From NCBI GenBank assembly GCA_016703425.1, contig JADJCA010000023.1:1-64000 (forward strand): DNA of 64,000 nt, in the 5' to 3' direction. The DNA comes from Myxococcales bacterium (GTDB lineage Bacteria; Myxococcota_A; Polyangia; Polyangiales; Polyangiaceae). Shown here in pieces: positions 32,311 through 41,480 of this stretch (position 1 is the first letter of the stretch; every line of letters starts with the position of its first letter). Below the pieces are notes generated by a model. The model was not told the origin of the DNA. It made no database searches and saw only the letters and a list, made by a program, of their open reading frames with translations. Both the position numbers and the translations under genes were made by a program.

Positions 32311-33453
32311 CTACGCCGCCCACAGCTCGCGCGCGAGCTCGTCGACGAGTCGTTCGGCTTCTTGGCCGCCGGGTACCCCCAGCGAGCGCGGTGACGTCCC
32401 GAGGGCGACCTCGCGCCGGAGCTCGCGGGCGGCCTCTAGCATCGCCGCCCGCACGGCGGCTTGCGAGGACGCATCGAGTCGCGCGTCGAGCCAGCGGTGG
32501 AGATCCCAAGAGAGGGCCGCGTGGTTGGCTTCGTCTCGGGCGATGCCCGAGAAGATCTCTCGCACGCGCGGCGCCGTCGCTCGCCTTGCGATGAACATCG
32601 CCACGAGCGCGCCGTAGGTCTCGCGGACGCACCCCTCGACGGCATTCTCCAGCGCGATGACGGCGAGCTCGCGCGGCACTTCGGGGCTTGCGTGATGCCC
32701 CCCGGGAACCTCGCAGCCGGCCTCGTGAGCCAATTCGCCGACGAGCGCTGCGTGCCGGACTTCGTCGGAGCGCGCCGCTTCGACGCGCGAGAGGAGATCG
32801 CTTCCGGCGCCGTGCGCGATTAGCTCGTCGGCGAGGCCGCGAAAGGCTTCGATGGATACGGCCTCCAGCTCGGCGAGCCGCGCGAAGAAGGCGCCCTCGA
32901 GCGTCGTGACGTCGTCGAGAGCGCCCGGCGCGTAGACGGCGGGCCGACGGCCTCCGGGACAAGCGTTGCAAAGCAGCCGGGCAACGCCGGAGCCGGATAC
33001 GAAGCAATAGGCCGCCTGGTTGGGCGGTGCGTCGCAGTAGGTGGCGCATTGCTGCGGGCTCAGTGATCCCGTTGGCAAGTCGCCTGCAATCTCGCACGGT
33101 ACCTGACGCTCGTAGTAGTCGCAGGTGCTCGCGGAGGGGCGCTTGCCTTGCTCACCGCAACTGGAGAAGTCGATGGGGCCCGCGTCGACGTTGATGATGG
33201 GCACGTCTGGCGGATCCGTCACGGGTGGTTTTGGCGTCGACGCCTCGCGACCGCCGTCCCGCATGGTGCGTCCTGCGTCCGTTCGCGTTGTCGTGTCGTC
33301 CGCGGACGACGTCCCGCCGTCGCTGCCGCCGCCAGGAGCGACATCATCGAGCTGCACGCTTCCGCCACAGGCCAAACCCAAGAGCGGGACCATCGCGGTC
33401 GTGCTGGCGATGCGGAGGAGGAGCGATGCAAGGTCCACGGGGCGGTGCGTCAT
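32311..33453 (-). CDS. Ferritin-like diiron-domain lipoprotein
   Basis: 380 residues from ATG 33453. The signal peptide ends in LLGLAC, followed by an Asp/Gly/Thr linker (about 35-90). A Cys-rich segment follows (CDYYERQVPCEI, QQCATYCDAPP, LLCNACPGGRRP). The C-terminal 200 residues form a ferritin-like bundle with candidate ligands in LAELEAVSIEAF, SDEVRHAALVG, ENAVEGCVRETYG and DEANHAALSW, ending RELWAA. It is a full-length paralogue of the frameshifted gene at 7012-8326, including the Cys-rich block. This is not a storage ferritin. An extracytoplasmic metal-dependent role is inferred; substrate unknown. Confidence 0.8.
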   Translation of the reverse strand: MTHRPVDLASLLLRIASTTAMVPLLGLACGGSVQLDDVAPGGGSDGGTSSADDTTTRTDAGRTMRDGGREASTPKPPVTDPPDVPIINVDAGPIDFSSCGEQGKRPSASTCDYYERQVPCEIAGDLPTGSLSPQQCATYCDAPPNQAAYCFVSGSGVARLLCNACPGGRRPAVYAPGALDDVTTLEGAFFARLAELEAVSIEAFRGLADELIAHGAGSDLLSRVEAARSDEVRHAALVGELAHEAGCEVPGGHHASPEVPRELAVIALENAVEGCVRETYGALVAMFIARRATAPRVREIFSGIARDEANHAALSWDLHRWLDARLDASSQAAVRAAMLEAARELRREVALGTSPRSLGVPGGQEAERLVDELARELWAA

Positions 33454-33646
33454 GCGCGGCGGCGAGCAACATCCGGGCCCGCCGATGCCAACGCTCCTCG
33501 CGGGGATTTCGGACCCGCCCGTGTGCCAGGGTGTGCCCGCTCCCCGCGCGGCCGGCGGAGCTGGCCCCGCAGCGAGCGATCTTCCCGTTCGGCGCCCCGC
33601 GTGACCCGCCGTGGACAGCTCCCGCTCGGTCACGTAGCGTCGCGCG

Positions 33647-36600
33647 ATGTCCGCCTCTTTTAGCCCCGCAATCCGCGAATTTCTCGCCGCTCCCGACGCA
33701 GCGCGCCGCCTTGGGCCGTACCTGTGCAAGGAGCCGCTCGACAAGGCGGGCTCGGCGCCGGTCTTCAAGGCCGTCGAGGAGCACGCGGGGCTCAACCTCC
33801 GAGAAGTCGCCGTCAAGGTCTTCGACATCGGCAAGGCGAAGGCGGCCGAGGGGTGGCAGGCCCGCGTCATCGACGAAGCCCGCTCGCTCTGCCGCGTGCA
33901 GCACCCCAACGTCATTCGCTTCCACACGCTCGCGACGGACCCGAAGCGCGGCCTCATGGGCCTCGTCATGGAGTTCGCGGAAGGCATAAGCGTGGACAGG
34001 CAGCTCGAGGACCTGCCGCGCGGCGATGCCCGCAGGGTGGCGCTGGCCGTCGAAATAGGCATCAACATCTCGTCGGCGTTGGCTGCGGCGCACGCGGCCG
34101 AGGTCGTTCATTGCAACGTGAAGCCGTCGAACATCATGTTCAGCGGCGGGACGCATAAGCTCATCAACTTCGGCATCGCTGCGTCGCTCAGGACGAACAC
34201 CGAAAAGAACGAAGAGCGGCGGGCGCGCCTCGAGCAGGACCTCCCGGCCGAGACCATCGGTCGCAAGGCGTCGACGCTCATCGGCGAAGAAAGCGATGGA
34301 GGCTCGCCCATCGCGGGGACCATCGGTTACGTAGACCCGGTCTGCGTGCAGACGATGTCGCTGCCCACGGCGTCGAGCGACCTCTACTCCCTTGGCGCCA
34401 CGCTCTACCAATGCCTCGCCGGCGACGTCCCCGCGGTGGCGGCGTCGAAGCACAAGGGGGACAGCGGCGTTGACGCGAAGGTCATTGTCGGAGACGGACC
34501 CGCCACGCCGCTCGCCGACGTCGCGCCCTTTGTGCCGGCGGAATTGGCCAAGCTCATCGACTCGCTGGTGGCACCGACGCGCGAGGCGCGGCCCCGCTCG
34601 GCCGACGCGGTGCGCCGCAGCTTCGAGCGCATTCGCAGCGCCCTCGCGGGGCGCGAGCGCGCGCTGCCGCCGGAGGGCAGGGGGCCGTTTCCTGGGCTTG
34701 ACCGGTACGAGGCCACCGATCGGGACGTCTTCTTCGGGCGCGCCGCCGAGATGGCCGGCGTGCTCGAGCTTTCGCGGACGCGCGGCCTCGTGGGCATCGT
34801 TGGCATGTCGGGGACGGGCAAGAGCAGCCTCACGCGCGCGGGCGTCGTGCCGGCTATCGAAGAGGGCGCCCTCGAAGGGTGGCCCACCAAGTACCGAAGC
34901 GTCGTCGTGACGCCGGGGCCCGATCTCATGGCGACGCTCACCGAGTCGCTCTCGAAGGTTCTCGGCGAAGAGCTCGCGGAGCACCCCGAGGCCATCGCGG
35001 AGCAGCTCGCGGCCGATGTCGACGCGAAGGGCGAGGGCATCGTGCTCTTGGTGGATCAGCTCGAGGAGATCGTGACGCTCCATGATGCGAAGCGCGACAA
35101 GGCGCGACTTCGCGCCCTCGAACTGTTGTCGCGGCTCGGCGAGGGGCACGTGGGCGTGCGTGTCATTGTCGTGGCCCGTCGGGACTTGCTCGACACCACG
35201 CTCGCCGTCGATCCCATTTCGCGCGCGCCCTCTCGCGCGGCATTCAGCCGCTGGCTCCCCCTCTCGAACGCCGGGTGGGAAGAGGTGCTCGACCAATCGC
35301 TCGAGGCGTATGGCTACCGCTTCGAAGACGACGACCTGCGTCGCGAGATCCTCGCCGACCTCGCGAATCGGGAGGCCGCTATGCCGCTCGCGCAGTTCGG
35401 TCTGGCCCGCCTTTGGGCCGCCCGCGACGAGAAGAAGAAGACCGTCACGCGCGCCGCCTTCAGCGCGAAGGACGGCATGCGCGGCGCCCTCGAGCACCAC
35501 GCGGCGACGACGCTGACGTCCATCAAAATGCCGCAAGACAAGATGCGCGAGCTCCTGTTGGCCATGACGACACCCGAGGGGACGCGCGCGCACGTGGGGC
35601 GCGATGAACTCGAGAAGCGCTTCGGCGACGCCGCCAAGGAGGCGGTTCGCGCGCTCATGAACGCGCGACTCGTCATCGAGGAGAGGGCAGGGCTCACGCT
35701 CGTGCACGACTCGCTGCTGCAAGAATGGGGGCTGCTTCGCGGCTGGATCACCGACGCTCGTGACGATCGGATGCTCGTGGCGCAACTCGAGCGCGACGCG
35801 GCACGCTGGAACGTCTCCAAGGACGTCGCCGAGCTGTGGCGCAAGAGCCGCCTCGCGGCCGCCATCGAGTTGTGGCGGCGCGCGACGTTGTCCCTCAGCG
35901 GCGCGGCGCGCGATTTCTTGATGAAGAGCTACCGCGAGGAGCGAAAGCTCGTCTACGCGTTTCGCGGCCTGATTTTCCTCGTGGTCGCGCTCGTCGTGGG
36001 CGGCTCGCTCGTCTATGCGAAGGAGAGCAGCGAACGCGCCGTTCAAGCGCAGAAGGCGGCCGACGCGCTGGCGGCGGCCCTCGCGGAGGTGAAGGTTTTG
36101 AAGCGCCTGGCCGAGGAGAACGGCATGGAAGCGGCGGCAACGGCAGGCCTGCTGCACGATCTGCAGAAGAAGATGGCCGACGAGCGCGCGTCGTTCGGAG
36201 CCAACGTCGAGGCGACGCTCAAGAAGGTGGCGACCGCGACCAACCTCGGCAGCGCGCAGAAGGCGACCGCCGATCTCTCGTCGAAGGGACCCGCGCAAAA
36301 CCAGATGGTGCCGCTGCCGATGGGCCTCGCGGGCCCCGGGCCGGGCGGCCCCGCGGGACCGTCGGCTGGTGGTGGCGGGTTCGATCAAGCGTCCATCGAG
36401 CGCGTCGTGAACAGCCGCAAGGCTGGCGTCAAGCGCACTTGCCTTGAGCGGAGCGCGAGCACCGCCTCCACGACAAAGGTGACGGCGATGCTGACCATCG
36501 CGCCCTCGGGCGCCGTGCAGAGCGTGACGTCGACGGGCGACGAGCCGGTGGTTGCGAAGTGCATCGAGCAGCAGCTCCGCAACTGGTCGTTCCCGGCGCC

Positions 36601-36649
36601 CGGCGAGGTGAAGCAGGTCCAGATCCCGTTCGTGTTCGTGCGGCAGTAG
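33647..36649 (+). CDS. Pseudokinase - STAND NTPase - TM - AgmX/TonB-like C-terminal fusion
   Basis: 1000 residues. Residues 20-330 are a Ser/Thr-kinase-like domain. The VAVK lysine is at 57 and a likely helix-C glutamate at 77. The catalytic HRD is H155-C156-N157 (HCNVKPSN) and DFG is N174-F175-G176, so both key aspartates are asparagine; it should be a pseudokinase. Residues 347-480 hold a STAND-type NTPase (DVFFGRAAE, Walker A GMSGTGKSS at 386-394, Walker B LLVDQLEE with D470), followed by a helical region. A membrane segment lies at about 767-790, then a coiled coil. Residues about 919-1000 form an AgmX/PglI-type TonB-like domain. It links cytosolic NTP-dependent signalling to the periplasm; partners unknown. 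Confidence 0.88.
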   Translation: MSASFSPAIREFLAAPDAARRLGPYLCKEPLDKAGSAPVFKAVEEHAGLNLREVAVKVFDIGKAKAAEGWQARVIDEARSLCRVQHPNVIRFHTLATDPKRGLMGLVMEFAEGISVDRQLEDLPRGDARRVALAVEIGINISSALAAAHAAEVVHCNVKPSNIMFSGGTHKLINFGIAASLRTNTEKNEERRARLEQDLPAETIGRKASTLIGEESDGGSPIAGTIGYVDPVCVQTMSLPTASSDLYSLGATLYQCLAGDVPAVAASKHKGDSGVDAKVIVGDGPATPLADVAPFVPAELAKLIDSLVAPTREARPRSADAVRRSFERIRSALAGRERALPPEGRGPFPGLDRYEATDRDVFFGRAAEMAGVLELSRTRGLVGIVGMSGTGKSSLTRAGVVPAIEEGALEGWPTKYRSVVVTPGPDLMATLTESLSKVLGEELAEHPEAIAEQLAADVDAKGEGIVLLVDQLEEIVTLHDAKRDKARLRALELLSRLGEGHVGVRVIVVARRDLLDTTLAVDPISRAPSRAAFSRWLPLSNAGWEEVLDQSLEAYGYRFEDDDLRREILADLANREAAMPLAQFGLARLWAARDEKKKTVTRAAFSAKDGMRGALEHHAATTLTSIKMPQDKMRELLLAMTTPEGTRAHVGRDELEKRFGDAAKEAVRALMNARLVIEERAGLTLVHDSLLQEWGLLRGWITDARDDRMLVAQLERDAARWNVSKDVAELWRKSRLAAAIELWRRATLSLSGAARDFLMKSYREERKLVYAFRGLIFLVVALVVGGSLVYAKESSERAVQAQKAADALAAALAEVKVLKRLAEENGMEAAATAGLLHDLQKKMADERASFGANVEATLKKVATATNLGSAQKATADLSSKGPAQNQMVPLPMGLAGPGPGGPAGPSAGGGGFDQASIERVVNSRKAGVKRTCLERSASTASTTKVTAMLTIAPSGAVQSVTSTGDEPVVAKCIEQQLRNWSFPAPGEVKQVQIPFVFVRQ

Positions 36650-36755
36650 GCGTGTCCCAAGGGCCGCGGACGTGGCCTGGGGGCCACCGGTCGCCTTGAA
36701 CGCGCGGCGAAATCGGCGCGAACGTCGTCGGCACGGGCCTTGAACGACGTGCTGC

Positions 36756-37892
36756 ATGCGGAAGTTACCGTTTCTGACGCTCCTGCTCGTGTCCTGCGCG
36801 TCGGCGGACACCGACACCTATCCCTCGCGCGGTGCGGCGCCAGAGCCCGCGCTTGTGGAGGTCGCCGACGCGGGACCGCACAACGAGGGGAGCGCCCCCT
36901 CGCTCGCGCGCTATTCGGTGAACACCGACGCGCGCCCCGACGCCGAGCCACCGACCACGCTCGACGCGGAAACGCTCGCGCGCAGCGCCTACCTCGCCTG
37001 GGGCCTTCACGACGCGCGCGGCGCCAGCGACGCGCCCGACGACCCAACCCGAGAGCCTAAACGCTACCTGACGTTGGCCTTCGACGCCGAAGGCAACGTG
37101 CTCGGCCGCGCATCTCGCCCGCATTTCGTCGTGGGCGGGCGCGTGGTGCGGTTCGACGTCGAGGAAGTCGCCGTGGGTCGCGTGCCCTGCGCCACCTTCG
37201 TAGACGACGATGTGACCGTCGAACGAGACATCGCAAAGGCGCTCGTGGAGGAGTCGGAGCGCGAGCGCAAAGACCTTGCTGCCGAGCCCATGCGCGTCGT
37301 TGATCGCGCGAGCTTCGTCGACGTGACGACGGGGGAGCGCATCGTCGTGGCGGACTTCGCCCCGGGCGACGCGACCAACGACTTCGCATTTTCCGCGTCG
37401 CTCGAGGCCACCTTGGGCGCGCACGCGTTCATGACGACGTTTTCGTGGAGCTACGGATGCGGCGCCCATGGCAGCGGGGGGCAGTCGGCGCACGTCTTCG
37501 ATCTGTCGCGGCCGGGCCTCGCCGTGGACGTTGAGCCGGTCGCGGAGCTCGCCCCGGGCGACCTCGATGCCTCGCGGCCGGAAGCCGAGCGATCGCTTCA
37601 AGGTCTGCGGGCCGAGTGGGGCGGCGAGAGCGATGCGATCGCGGCGCAATTCGTCGAGCTCCGGCCTCACTACGATCGGGCCGGCGCCCTCTCCGCGTAC
37701 GCGCGGTTCGTCGCGGGCGCGCCCTATGCATTTTCCACCGGCTGGGGCTCGTATTCCATCGATGCCTTCGCGAAGCTCCCGCGCGCGCCCGCCAGGTGGC
37801 CCACGTCGACGCCAGAGGTAGTGGCGCGCGTCGCGCGAGCGGAGCCGTCGTTCGCGCTGCGAGGCGTCAGCGGAATGCTGAGGGCGCGCTGA
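36756..37892 (+). CDS. Lipoprotein with repeated beta-rich domain
   Basis: 378 residues. The short signal peptide ends in LLLVSC. A linker to about residue 70 is followed by an alpha/beta domain with two parallel halves: LARSAYLAWGLHDARGAS, RYLTLAFDAEGNVLG and VVRFDVEEVAVGRVPC, later FSWSYGCGAHGSGGQSAH and VELRPHYDRAGALSAYARF. One stretch resembles a DUF3298-type beta-sandwich, but I do not press this. Third-position bias is strong. It lies about 100 bases after the pseudokinase gene on the same strand. Predicted outer-membrane lipoprotein. Confidence 0.65.
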   Translation: MRKLPFLTLLLVSCASADTDTYPSRGAAPEPALVEVADAGPHNEGSAPSLARYSVNTDARPDAEPPTTLDAETLARSAYLAWGLHDARGASDAPDDPTREPKRYLTLAFDAEGNVLGRASRPHFVVGGRVVRFDVEEVAVGRVPCATFVDDDVTVERDIAKALVEESERERKDLAAEPMRVVDRASFVDVTTGERIVVADFAPGDATNDFAFSASLEATLGAHAFMTTFSWSYGCGAHGSGGQSAHVFDLSRPGLAVDVEPVAELAPGDLDASRPEAERSLQGLRAEWGGESDAIAAQFVELRPHYDRAGALSAYARFVAGAPYAFSTGWGSYSIDAFAKLPRAPARWPTSTPEVVARVARAEPSFALRGVSGMLRAR

Positions 37893-37910
37893 GGCGCCAA
37901 CGGAGGAGGG

Positions 37911-38471
37911 GTGAGGTACCCTTCGCCGATGGGACGCGTCTTCCTCGCTCTGCTCACATGCTGCGCCATCACTTCATGGGTTGGCGCGGCCTACGCGAGC
38001 GGGCAGGGGGCCTTGATCCTCGTGTACCTCGCGCTACCGGCGCTCGTCGCGTACTTCTTTGGGTTCCTCGGCCTAGGTCTACTGCTCGTGGCCAAAGAGC
38101 ACCGACGACTCTTTGTGGCGCTCTATCTCGGCGCCATCGTTGCGGCGCACGTGATGTCGCGCTGGGTCCCTGACGTCGTCGCACTCTTCGTCGCGTCGCT
38201 GCCGGTGCTGTTCGCCATCTGGGACCGCGGAGGTCGGAAGGCCATGCTCGTCGCGGCCCTTGTCATGGCACCGCTCGGCTACGTCCACGCGCGCTCGATG
38301 GCTTGGGCTTTCGACCGCATGATCTGGGTCGAGCCGTGTCTCATGGCGCTGCCACTCGTCCCCTTCGCGGTGGCTTGCTGGCGGGCCGGCCTGCGCAGGC
38401 TATCACTCGTGACCCTTCCGGCGTATCTCGCGCTCACGTACCTGTTCTTCGCATACCAGCTTCATCGGTGA
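37911..38471 (+). CDS. Multi-pass membrane protein, unknown
   Basis: 186 residues from GTG 37911, with GGAGG four bases upstream; ATG 37929 is an alternative with a weaker ribosome site. About five membrane helices occupy nearly the whole length (for example VYLALPALVAYFFGFLGLGLLLV, and the last about residues 160-182). Loops are short and basic. No transport or enzyme motif is visible. It follows the lipoprotein by 18 bases, so they are probably one transcript. Confidence 0.65.
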   Translation: MRYPSPMGRVFLALLTCCAITSWVGAAYASGQGALILVYLALPALVAYFFGFLGLGLLLVAKEHRRLFVALYLGAIVAAHVMSRWVPDVVALFVASLPVLFAIWDRGGRKAMLVAALVMAPLGYVHARSMAWAFDRMIWVEPCLMALPLVPFAVACWRAGLRRLSLVTLPAYLALTYLFFAYQLHR

Positions 38472-38511
38472 GCGCGTCGCGTGTCGCGTTTTCGTGGGAC
38501 CATCGGCCTTC

Positions 38512-38922
38512 ATGAATTGCCCGCGCTGCCGTCATCGAACGCTCTCTTCGGCCTACCGTGAAGCGCCGAGCCAGCCGGTGGCCCTCCTGGACGAGCGCCA
38601 CGCCTCGGGCGCCACGCTCCACCGCTGCAAGAGCTGCTTCGCGGTCTTTGCGCCGCACGGGAGCCTCGAACTCGTGGAGAGCCATGCGCGGGACCTGGCG
38701 CGCGTGCGCGTTCCCGACGGCGAGATGGTGCGGCGCGCATTTGCGCCCACGAGGCCATCGCGCGCTGCCATCCGGTGCCCCGCGTGCGATGGCGAAATGA
38801 ACGAGCGCGAGTGGCGCACGGCGACGCTCGTCTTCGTCGACGTGTGCGCCGAGTGTCGAGGCGTATGGCTCGATCCGGAGGAGTTTGAAGCGCTCGAGGC
38901 GACGTTTCGTTCCGAGCGGTGA
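38512..38922 (+). CDS. TFIIB-type zinc-ribbon protein
   Basis: 136 residues from ATG 38512. It carries zinc-ribbon pairs: NCPRC (residues 2-5), HRCKSC (about 44-47), RCPACDGEM (about 92) and VCAECRGVWLDPEEFEAL (about 111-128). The last matches the zf-TFIIB family (CxxCxGxWLDxxE). Cytosolic, function unknown, probably nucleic-acid or protein binding. It starts about 40 bases after the membrane protein and is convergent with the lipoprotein gene that follows. Confidence 0.75.
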   Translation: MNCPRCRHRTLSSAYREAPSQPVALLDERHASGATLHRCKSCFAVFAPHGSLELVESHARDLARVRVPDGEMVRRAFAPTRPSRAAIRCPACDGEMNEREWRTATLVFVDVCAECRGVWLDPEEFEALEATFRSER

Positions 38923-39014
38923 GGTGCCGCTGTTCCAGACTGACCCACAAGTTCCACGCCGGGTCTCCGGAGGCGCAGCGAACGGGGTCGTGCCTTGTTC
39001 GAAGGGGCCGTGGG

Positions 39015-40502
39015 CTACAGCTCGCCGCTGGTGACTTCAGCAAAGGTCGACGCCGGTAGCTCCGCACCGAGGGCGTAGTAGGCCTTGGTCGCCTCGGCAG
39101 CTGCACCGACGCAGGCCTTGCCGGCGTCGAGGGTGTAGATGGGCCCCGTATGTTTTGCGCCGCGCGCAAAGACCCGCGTCCCACTGCACTCCACGCCTGA
39201 CGCCATGGTGATGAACGCGAGCGTCTCGCACGCCTCCGCCGTGGCCAGCCGCACGGTACAGGCGGCGTCGGCGAAGGCATCGCCCGCCCGCCCCGTGTCA
39301 TCGAGGAATAGCCGCGTGGGCGGCGCGCAACGCGCCGAGCCCCCGAGCAGCTGCGGAAAGCACAGCTCACCCTCTGCGGTGACGAACGACTCGTCTCGCG
39401 CGACGGTCTGCCCGCCGCTCTGCCACTCGACGGTGCGCACGGGGCCGGTTCCTGCGAGCACACGGTCCACGCTCGGGAATTCCTGCTCCGAGACCGGCGC
39501 GCCGATGCCCACGACGGGCGTCGGGGACGCGTAGGCTGTGCACGCGCTGCCGCCGCCACCGCTGAACGGGCTCGCGACGACCGCTCCGACGGTGAAGAGG
39601 GAGGTCTCACCCTGGAGATCGCACGTGTCGCGCAGCTTCCTCGCGGCCACGTATTTTGCCGTGCAAGCGAACGTCACGGCGGCGTTGGTGGTGCATGTGG
39701 CGTCGGCGAAGATGTTGGGCAACACGTCGGCGCGCTCGGTGGGCAAGCAACGCGTCCCCGAGGCAGTCCGATCGGGGCGGCAGGCGACGTCGTGCTTGTT
39801 GTCGCGTACCGACTGAAGTTGGCGTAGCCCATCGTCGCTCACCACGAAGCGCGCCTTGAGCTCTGTCCCGCGCGCTTCGTCCGCCGTCGTCACCTTCACG
39901 AACGATGCTGGTGGGATCTCGGCGCCGAGGGCTGAGAAGGTTCCGCTGCCGGGGGCAACGGCCGTGCACACGCCCTCCTCCGAGAGGAAGAAGACCGAAG
40001 CCGGTGTGGCGATGGGCGAGCCGACCGCGAAGACGGTCGTGGCCCTGGTCCCACACACGTCGCTGCCGGGGTCGGCGCGGAGGGCGACGGTCGACACGAT
40101 CGAGGGCGCAAGCGCTCCGAGGTTGCACTTGGGCGGGATGTACTGCGTGCGCGCGACCGGCGACTTGCATGACGCGTCGGTGAACACGATCTCCTGCGTC
40201 GTGTTGGTCGGGAGGCACCGCATCTCGCCGTCGGTCGCCTTGCGCACGTTGCAGAACTCGTCGCGCTGCGCGTCCTTGAGGCCCGTGACCTGGAACGCGT
40301 CACCGGCGCGCCGCACGAGGAGCTTGAGCCGACTGCCGCTCTTGAACGCGGGCGCCGCGATCGGAAGCGAAGCGTCTCCAGAGGCGTCGGCTTCCAGCGC
40401 GCCACCGTCGGGGGAGGGGGCGTTCGCGGAGGAGGCCTCGCTGCTGCTGCACGCGACCGGGAGTAGCACGAGGAGCGAGGCACCGAGGGACGCACGTATC
40501 AT
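39015..40502 (-). CDS. Lipoprotein with three imperfect tandem domains
   Basis: 495 residues from ATG 40502. The signal peptide ends in LLPVAC, followed by a Ser/Asp linker. The rest consists of three related units of about 140-150 residues. Each has a strand VxxxDGxxQxxS-like opening, a C...GxRCLPT element (EMRCLPTNTTQ, GTRCLPTERAD, SARCAPPTRLF), an FxDAxC element (FTDASC, FADATC, FADAAC), and a C-terminal CTA...GAExPAxxFxxV element (ALGAEIPPASFVKV, ALGAELPASTFAEV). This internal triplication is clear by eye. Each unit probably has its own disulfides. Ligand unknown; predicted surface lipoprotein. Confidence 0.75.
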   Translation of the reverse strand: MIRASLGASLLVLLPVACSSSEASSANAPSPDGGALEADASGDASLPIAAPAFKSGSRLKLLVRRAGDAFQVTGLKDAQRDEFCNVRKATDGEMRCLPTNTTQEIVFTDASCKSPVARTQYIPPKCNLGALAPSIVSTVALRADPGSDVCGTRATTVFAVGSPIATPASVFFLSEEGVCTAVAPGSGTFSALGAEIPPASFVKVTTADEARGTELKARFVVSDDGLRQLQSVRDNKHDVACRPDRTASGTRCLPTERADVLPNIFADATCTTNAAVTFACTAKYVAARKLRDTCDLQGETSLFTVGAVVASPFSGGGGSACTAYASPTPVVGIGAPVSEQEFPSVDRVLAGTGPVRTVEWQSGGQTVARDESFVTAEGELCFPQLLGGSARCAPPTRLFLDDTGRAGDAFADAACTVRLATAEACETLAFITMASGVECSGTRVFARGAKHTGPIYTLDAGKACVGAAAEATKAYYALGAELPASTFAEVTSGEL

Positions 40503-40575
40503 CGTGGCAGCGTAGTCGATGTGCCGTCGACGGCTCGCACGAAGCCATCGCAAATGCGCGCTCGCGGCGCGCCCC

Positions 40576-40613
40576 GTGCGCGGGGGTCGGGGCAGGTGCC
40601 CCGCGACCCCGCA
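40576..40613 (-). terminator. GC-rich hairpin after ArsR-AHSA1 operon
   Basis: A long near-perfect stem (GTGCG..GGGGTCGGGGCA against TGCCCCGCGACCCCGCAC) with a three-base loop begins just after the AHSA1 stop at 40618. It lies in front of the lipoprotein start at 40502 on the same strand. No U-tract follows, so it may terminate transcription weakly or be a Rho-assisted or attenuating structure. Confidence 0.4.
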
Positions 40614-40617
40614 CCGT

Positions 40618-41115
40618 TCAACCGCCCTTGTGAGCTGCTCCCCGGCGCGTGGCGACGAGGCGCTCGAGCTTGCCGAGCTCGCTCTCCCAGCCCGCAACCA
40701 TGCGGCCCGTCCAATCGTCGTCGTGCATCGCGGAGAGTGTGAGGACGATGCGAACCCCGCTCGGAGCCGGCCCGAAGTCGACGCTCATCGCGTTTTCGTA
40801 GGGCGCTTGGTTGGGGACGAAGTCGACGTGGTTCATGTACGCGAGGCGCTTGTGGCGGGTGACCTCCGTGTACGAGATGCGCGTCTTGGTGACGAGCGGC
40901 ATGCCCGCTTGCTTCATGAACGCGATCTGCGGGGCGCCTACCGCCGTCATGGCGTAGTGGAGCTGCCCGCCGGCCCGCAGGTCGAGCTCGATGACGTCGA
41001 CGCGAAAGCCATCGGGCCCCCACCACGACTCGATGCCGTCCTTCGTGGTCCACAGGTCCCACACGTCGTCCATCGAGGCGTCGTAGGTGCGTTCGAGTTG
41101 GATGGTCCTCGTCAT
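40618..41115 (-). CDS. SRPBCC/AHSA1-family protein
   Basis: 165 residues from ATG 41115. The START-like fold signature is clear: TIQLERTYDASMDDVWDLWT, WWGPDGF, LDLRAGGQLHYAM, an ITYTEV-like strand, and a C-terminal helix TGRMVAGWESELGKLERLVA. Members bind small hydrophobic ligands or act in stress responses. The start overlaps the ArsR stop (ATGA), the classic ArsR-AHSA1 pairing in many bacteria. Cytosolic. Function is not assigned beyond the fold. Confidence 0.88.
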   Translation of the reverse strand: MTRTIQLERTYDASMDDVWDLWTTKDGIESWWGPDGFRVDVIELDLRAGGQLHYAMTAVGAPQIAFMKQAGMPLVTKTRISYTEVTRHKRLAYMNHVDFVPNQAPYENAMSVDFGPAPSGVRIVLTLSAMHDDDWTGRMVAGWESELGKLERLVATRRGAAHKGG

Positions 41116-41480
41116 CGCTTCTTCTCCTTGGCGTTGTCTTCCGTGTCTTTGGCTTTGGCGGCCATGCGGGCCTTCTGCTTCTGAGCGAGGGCTGCCGCGA
41201 ATCGATCGAGCCGGGCTTCCCACAACGTGCGGTAGCCGGCGAGCCAAGCGTCGAGCTCGCGGAAGGGCTCGGCACGCAACGTGTAGTACCGATAGGGGCC
41301 CTCGGGCCGCACGCTGACGAAGCCCGCCTCGTGAAGGATGCGCAGGTGGCGCGAGACCCCTGACTGGTGGATCGAGAGGGCGCGGACGATGTCGTTCACG
41401 GTTCGTTCGCCGCCGCGGAGCGCCTCGACGACGCTGCGCCGCGTGGGGTCTGCCAAAACCTCAAAGGGGTCGGGGTGCAT
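41112..41480 (-). CDS. ArsR-family transcriptional regulator
   Basis: 122 residues from ATG 41480. It has a winged helix: DPFEVLADPTRRSVVEAL, NDIVRALSIHQSGVSRHL (recognition helix) and GPYRYYTLR (wing). No metal-binding Cys pair such as CVC is seen, so it probably senses something other than arsenic-type metals, as in the SRPBCC-linked subgroup. The Lys/Ala-rich C-terminus ends by overlapping the AHSA1 start. A palindrome and AT-rich box sit immediately upstream, consistent with autorepression. Confidence 0.88.
   Translation of the reverse strand: MHPDPFEVLADPTRRSVVEALRGGERTVNDIVRALSIHQSGVSRHLRILHEAGFVSVRPEGPYRYYTLRAEPFRELDAWLAGYRTLWEARLDRFAAALAQKQKARMAAKAKDTEDNAKEKKR

Noticed and set aside
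33344..36817. 1157-residue open frame antisense to the pseudokinase gene
   Set aside because: It mirrors the real gene's codon positions, is full of Arg/His/Gly and has no motif; a GC-rich shadow.
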